Shown here one piece after another: positions 60,972 through 64,000 of a stretch of 64,000 nucleotides of DNA. Numbering within the stretch: the first letter of the stretch is position 1; each line of letters opens with the position of its first letter. The notes beneath the pieces are model-generated. The model ran no database searches. It saw only the letters and a list, made by a program, of their open reading frames with translations, and had not been told where the DNA came from. The position numbers and the translations under genes were made by a program. Source of the stretch: Gammaproteobacteria bacterium (GTDB lineage: Bacteria > Pseudomonadota > Gammaproteobacteria > Steroidobacterales > Foliamicaceae); assembly GCA_009845905.1 (NCBI GenBank), contig VXYS01000013.1, positions 34,924-98,923 of the forward strand. Reading direction: 5' to 3'.

Positions 60972-61973
60972 CTAGCTGTAGTTGGAGCGAGCGACGAAGG
61001 TGCCGCAGTTGCGCTCGCAGAGCACCCGCATCAGGTTGGCGAAGCGGCTGGCCTGGCCGAAGGCGCCGCCGCGCAGGAGAACGGGGAAACCCACCGCGTG
61101 GATGCGCACCAGGCAGTTTCCGAAACGGTCGGCCTCGTTGATCCGGGCCACGTAGCGCACCAGCGATTCGGCCGAGCCCTGCGAAAAGTCGTCGCCGAAC
61201 ACGTAGATGCTCACCTTCCTGCTCTCGTCGTAGAAGGTGGTAATAGCCTCGACGATTCCTTCGGCGGGATTGGAGTCGGAAAAGGCCTGCCAGTTGGCGA
61301 TGGCGCGAATTATCGATTGGCGGCGCGACGCGGAATCGGGAATCCACCGGCGCGCAAACGAGGAGAACAGGTATTGCCCCTCGTCGTTGAGCACCTGGAT
61401 GCCTTTCACCGTGGGATAGACCCGCAGCGTCTCCGCCACCAGCCGCTGCACCGCCGGCCAGGCGTTGCCCACCATGCTGCCCGAGGTGTCGATCACGAAG
61501 ATGATGTATTCGCTGTCGACCGGAATTCCGCCCACCGTCGTGTCGTTGGGGGCCGGGCGGTAGTCGGCCAGCAGGCGCTCCATTTCCTCGGTGAGTTCCT
61601 GGCGTGCGGCGAGCAGCTGTCCGGCCTCGTCGCTGCCCTCCGATGCGGTCTCCTTGGCGGCGAAGTGGCGCTCTTCGGCCGCCTCCACCTCGCGCCGGGT
61701 CAGGCTCACGCGCCGCACGCTTTCGGCGGTCTCGGAGCGCAGCGGCTCCAGGTCGCGCTTCAGCACCGTGGTTTCGCCGCGGATTTCGAACAGCTCCCGC
61801 TCCAGCATCAGGATCAGCCCCTCGAGCTCCTCGCGGCTGCGCTCGATGATGACCGGCTCGTGGATCTTGGTCACGACCAGCAGCAGGATGACGGCCCCGA
61901 AGCCGCAGCAGACGACGTCCAGGAACGACAGGTTCAGCCCCTGTTCCTCGCGCTTGAACCGCTTGCCCGCCAT
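60972..61973 (-). CDS. Membrane-anchored von Willebrand factor A domain protein
   Basis: 333 residues. One N-terminal membrane segment (about 16-35, LSFLDVVCCGFGAVILLLVV) with an ExbD/MotB-like look, then a long charged coiled coil (about 41-138), then a vWA domain with MIDAS motif DTSGSM (162-167). Most of the protein would lie in the periplasm. Possibly partners a MotA/TolQ-type protein, but none is in the window. Function unknown. Starts 9 bases after the DUF1295 gene on the same strand. Confidence 0.8.
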   Translation of the reverse strand: MAGKRFKREEQGLNLSFLDVVCCGFGAVILLLVVTKIHEPVIIERSREELEGLILMLERELFEIRGETTVLKRDLEPLRSETAESVRRVSLTRREVEAAEERHFAAKETASEGSDEAGQLLAARQELTEEMERLLADYRPAPNDTTVGGIPVDSEYIIFVIDTSGSMVGNAWPAVQRLVAETLRVYPTVKGIQVLNDEGQYLFSSFARRWIPDSASRRQSIIRAIANWQAFSDSNPAEGIVEAITTFYDESRKVSIYVFGDDFSQGSAESLVRYVARINEADRFGNCLVRIHAVGFPVLLRGGAFGQASRFANLMRVLCERNCGTFVARSNYS

Positions 61974-61982
61974 GAGCGCGCC

Positions 61983-62786
61983 CTAGTCCGCCTTCTTCGG
62001 CGGCAGCGGGAAGAACATGCTGGTGCGCTTGATGTAGTCCGCGTAGCCGGGACGCGTGGAAGCCAGGTGCTTCTCGAGTATGGGGACGCCGGAGAACTTA
62101 AGCAGTGCCCAGGTCATCAGCGCCGGGCTGAAGAAGGTCCACGCGGCGGCGTCCACCTCCGCGGCCACCAGCCAGATGCCCCACCACAAGCAGGCGTTGC
62201 CGAAATAGTTCGGGTGGCGGGTGTAACGCCACAGCCCGGTGTCCAGGACCTTGCCGCGGTTCTCCGGATCGGCCCGGAAGCGCTTCAGTTGCGCATCCCC
62301 TATGGTTTCGAACAGCACGCCCACGATCCAGACCGCGACCCCCGCCAGCGCCACCCAGCCCAGCGTGACCGGCGCCGCGTACGACTGGCCGAGCTGGACG
62401 GGAAGCGAAACGAGCCAGAGGATCGCACCCTGGAGCAGGAACACGACATAGAGGCTGCGCAGGTTCCAGGAACGGCCCGCGGCCTCGGTCCTCTCGCGCA
62501 TGGAGGCGTAGCGGTAATCCTCCCCGTGCCCGATGTTGCGCCGCCACAGATGCCAGCTGTAGCGCAGCGACCAGGCGGTAGTCAGCAGGGCAAGCAGCCA
62601 GGCCCGGGGCGAAATGCCGCCCGTGCGCCAGAGCGTCGCCAGCGCGATGACGGCAAAGCCCAGGCCCCAGAAGAGATCGACGATGCTGGTGTCGCGCAGC
62701 GGCAGGCTGATCAGCCACAGCGCCGCCATGATGCCCAGTATGAGCGCGAGGTTTCCGAACAGAATGCCGGTCACGGAGAAGTCCAT
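61983..62786 (-). CDS. DUF1295 family membrane protein (steroid 5-alpha-reductase-like fold)
   Basis: 267 residues, six to seven membrane segments. The C-terminal signature DTGLWRYTRHPNYFGNACLWWG and RPGYADYIKRTSMFFP are typical of DUF1295 and of the isoprenylcysteine methyltransferase/steroid reductase superfamily. The reaction is not known. The first gene of a two-gene minus-strand unit with the vWA protein; divergent from the DUF1838 gene over 68 bases. Confidence 0.88.
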   Translation of the reverse strand: MDFSVTGILFGNLALILGIMAALWLISLPLRDTSIVDLFWGLGFAVIALATLWRTGGISPRAWLLALLTTAWSLRYSWHLWRRNIGHGEDYRYASMRERTEAAGRSWNLRSLYVVFLLQGAILWLVSLPVQLGQSYAAPVTLGWVALAGVAVWIVGVLFETIGDAQLKRFRADPENRGKVLDTGLWRYTRHPNYFGNACLWWGIWLVAAEVDAAAWTFFSPALMTWALLKFSGVPILEKHLASTRPGYADYIKRTSMFFPLPPKKAD

Positions 62787-62854
62787 GCGGTTATTCTATA
62801 CAGCCGCCGCCGCGGCCCCGCGGCGGAAACAGTGTTGGTTCACGGGAGAATTTC

Positions 62855-63763
62855 ATGAAATTGATTGGACGACTCTGCGCGTCGGTGCTCGCCGGTTTAC
62901 TGCTGTCCGGTTTACTGCTGGTCGGTTTACTGCTGGCCGACATGGCCTACGCCTCCGCCAGTCTGGACACGGCCGAGGGGCGCTTGGCCGCCTACCGGAA
63001 AATGCAATGCTCGTTGATCGACGACAAGGAGTCGTTTTTCTGGTGGACCGGCACCGCTTACGGCCATGTGGCCGGGCAGCCGGACATCCGATTGTTCCGC
63101 GTGGAGGGCATCAACGTGCGCCGTTGCGCCAGCGTGCCCAACGACGAACGGGGCGACGGCTTTCGCCTGATCTCAAGGGAGATTCTCGTTTACCAGGACA
63201 TCGAGACGGGTGAAATGCTGCACACCTGGGACAACCCCTACACCGGCGAGACGGTGGAAGTCCTGCACGTCGCCAACGACCCCGTCAATCAGCCGGCCCA
63301 GCATCCGCTTACTCGCAACGGTTCCGAGTACCCGTTGCCCCTGACGACGCAGGGGAACGACTGGTGGTGGTCCGCGGCGGTGCCGCTGTTCTACCCCAAC
63401 CCGCTGGGGGGCGACTATCAGAAATACGTGGGCGGCACGTATCACGCCACGGAAATGTTCAACTTCAAGGGCAAGCTGGACGACCTGCTGGATGCCGACA
63501 GCGATTCGGCGACGCTGTTCGTGGGCTGGGTGCGGCTTGCGCAATGGCTGCCGTGGATGGAGATGGGCTCGCGCACCGGCAAGATGTACTTCCACGCCGG
63601 TGGCAAAAAGGTGGGCGATTACGAAAACGTTCCGGCCGATTTCCGGGCCGTTATCGAGGAGCACTTCCCGCTGTACCGGCATGCGCCGCCGATGGACGAC
63701 AACCGGCCCAATGAAACGAGCTGGACCTACTTCAAGAAGGTGATGGAGGCGCGGGAAGATTAG
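62855..63763 (+). CDS. DUF1838 family exported protein
   Basis: 302 residues. N-terminal hydrophobic signal or anchor contains three tandem copies of GLLL-type units (62891-62935). The remainder matches the DUF1838 pattern as I know it: KMQCSLIDDKESFFWWTGTAYG, LFRVEGINVRRC, MLHTWDNPYTGETVEVLHVANDPVN. Function unknown. The stop codon overlaps the first base of a 7 bp hairpin shared with the convergent gene. Confidence 0.75.
   Translation: MKLIGRLCASVLAGLLLSGLLLVGLLLADMAYASASLDTAEGRLAAYRKMQCSLIDDKESFFWWTGTAYGHVAGQPDIRLFRVEGINVRRCASVPNDERGDGFRLISREILVYQDIETGEMLHTWDNPYTGETVEVLHVANDPVNQPAQHPLTRNGSEYPLPLTTQGNDWWWSAAVPLFYPNPLGGDYQKYVGGTYHATEMFNFKGKLDDLLDADSDSATLFVGWVRLAQWLPWMEMGSRTGKMYFHAGGKKVGDYENVPADFRAVIEEHFPLYRHAPPMDDNRPNETSWTYFKKVMEARED
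62891..62935 (+). repeat. Three tandem 15-base repeats in the DUF1838 signal region
   Basis: The unit nnCGGTTTACTGCTG occurs three times without gap (62891, 62906, 62921), encoding AGLLL-SGLLL-VGLLL. The identical codon choice in each copy points to recent slippage, and copy number would change the length of the hydrophobic core. Confidence 0.85.
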
Positions 63764-63779
63764 GGCGTCAACACGCCCT
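63762..63779. repeat. Small hairpin at the DUF1838 / sugar dehydrogenase junction
   Basis: AGGGCGT-CAAC-ACGCCCT, a 7 bp stem overlapping the stop codon of the DUF1838 gene, 7 bases from the convergent stop. No T-tract. Confidence 0.5.
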
Positions 63780-63786
63780 GGAGGGC

Positions 63787-64000
63787 TCAGGCCGCCGGTT
63801 CGAGCCGCACGATGTCCGTGAGTTGGCCGCCGCGGTCGTCGGTGGCCAGGTAGATGAAGCCGTCCGGCCCCTGGCGGACGTCGCGCAGCCGGTAGACGTC
63901 CTTAAGCAGCGGTTCGCGGGCCACGACGCGGCCTTCGTCGTCCGTGCGGATGCGCGACAGCTGCCGATGCGTGCGGGCCAGCCCCCCGGCGAACAGATCG
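63787..64000 (-). CDS. PQQ-dependent aldose sugar dehydrogenase family protein, C-terminal fragment
   Basis: The last 70 codons of a gene that continues beyond the window. Translation shows LARTHRQLSRIRTDDEGRV, then EPLLKD, YRLRDVRQGPDGFIYLATDD and a final DIVRLEP, the conserved last blades of soluble glucose/sorbosone dehydrogenase-like beta-propellers (YliI type). Such enzymes are periplasmic and use PQQ. TGA stop at 63787-63789. PQQ binding residues lie outside the visible part. Confidence 0.75.
   Translation of the reverse strand, partial: DLFAGGLARTHRQLSRIRTDDEGRVVAREPLLKDVYRLRDVRQGPDGFIYLATDDRGGQLTDIVRLEPAA

Noticed and set aside
1..64000. tRNA, rRNA, CRISPR array or prophage genes
   Set aside because: None noticed by eye: no cloverleaf-like conserved TTCGAATCC-type motif in a gap, no repeat-spacer pattern, no phage or integrase genes. 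A tRNAscan-SE run would settle the tRNA point.

Overview
The window is about 65% GC and gene-dense, with roughly 53 protein genes, no rRNA, tRNA or CRISPR array that I can see, and no gene-free stretch longer than about 170 bases. Gene content and gene order suggest a gammaproteobacterium: mtaD-ubiG-HAD phosphatase-rmuC, apbC-scpA-scpB-rluB, yciB-bolA, and metG next to an RnfB-like ferredoxin. Two large TonB-dependent receptors, two Fe/2-oxoglutarate dioxygenases, GPH-type carriers and an alternative complex III point to an aerobic, probably marine or host-associated heterotroph. The lineage is inference; nothing here is a taxonomic marker I can score.

Layout. 1-11117: a one-carbon and amine oxidation block. 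It has two dimethylglycine/sarcosine dehydrogenase-like flavoproteins (the first cut by the window edge), a methylmalonate-semialdehyde dehydrogenase, and on the minus strand the NAD-dependent formate dehydrogenase operon fdsG-B-A-D-fdhD. 11191-14591 (minus): APS kinase cysC, sulfate adenylyltransferase small subunit cysD (no cysN), and two double-VOC proteins. 14728-18495: SAM methyltransferase, a small unknown protein and a TonB receptor. 18659-25092 (minus): a fully overlapping peptide-type ABC importer operon ending in a Tat-type FAD oxidoreductase. Divergent from it, 25196-27945 encodes a Tat-exported PLP enzyme (PvdN-like fold class) and a Tat-type M24 peptidase. 28083-29606 (minus): an acyl-AMP ligase. 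29720-37118: alternative complex III (actA, split actB1/actB2, actC-F) behind a good sigma70-type promoter. 37166-42855 (minus): ferredoxin, metG, M2 peptidyl-dipeptidase and POT peptide transporter. 42913-43742: yciB and bolA. 43837-51027 (minus): a directional run of two tandem GPH carriers, TonB receptor, phytanoyl-CoA-dioxygenase-like enzyme and an alpha/beta hydrolase without the normal nucleophile. 51113-54413: apbC, scpA, scpB, rluB. 54433-58527 (minus): mtaD, ubiG, HAD phosphatase (probably MupP), rmuC. 58627-60929: a Tat-type amidohydrolase and a TauD-like dioxygenase. 60972-64000: a vWA membrane protein, a DUF1295 protein, a DUF1838 protein and the end of a PQQ-dependent sugar dehydrogenase.

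The most unusual structure is non-coding. At least three elements (18508-18647, 27956-28054, 35190-35288) are near-perfect hairpins with 29-30 bp arms around a related ~40-base loop. The arm sequences differ greatly from copy to copy, yet each copy still pairs with itself. A half copy lies at 5817-5872 and a possible variant at 43757-43826. A second set of short GC-rich palindromes sits at other gene ends. Together, seven of the eight convergent gene junctions carry a strong inverted repeat, none followed by a T-tract. One long element sits inside the act operon, open in frame at the cytochrome c start, and one short palindrome pair encodes the C-terminus of rluB.

At least 17 neighbouring gene pairs overlap by 1 or 4 bases (ATGA, GTGA, TTGA or TGATG), and GTG or TTG starts are common, so many starts were chosen from these overlaps.
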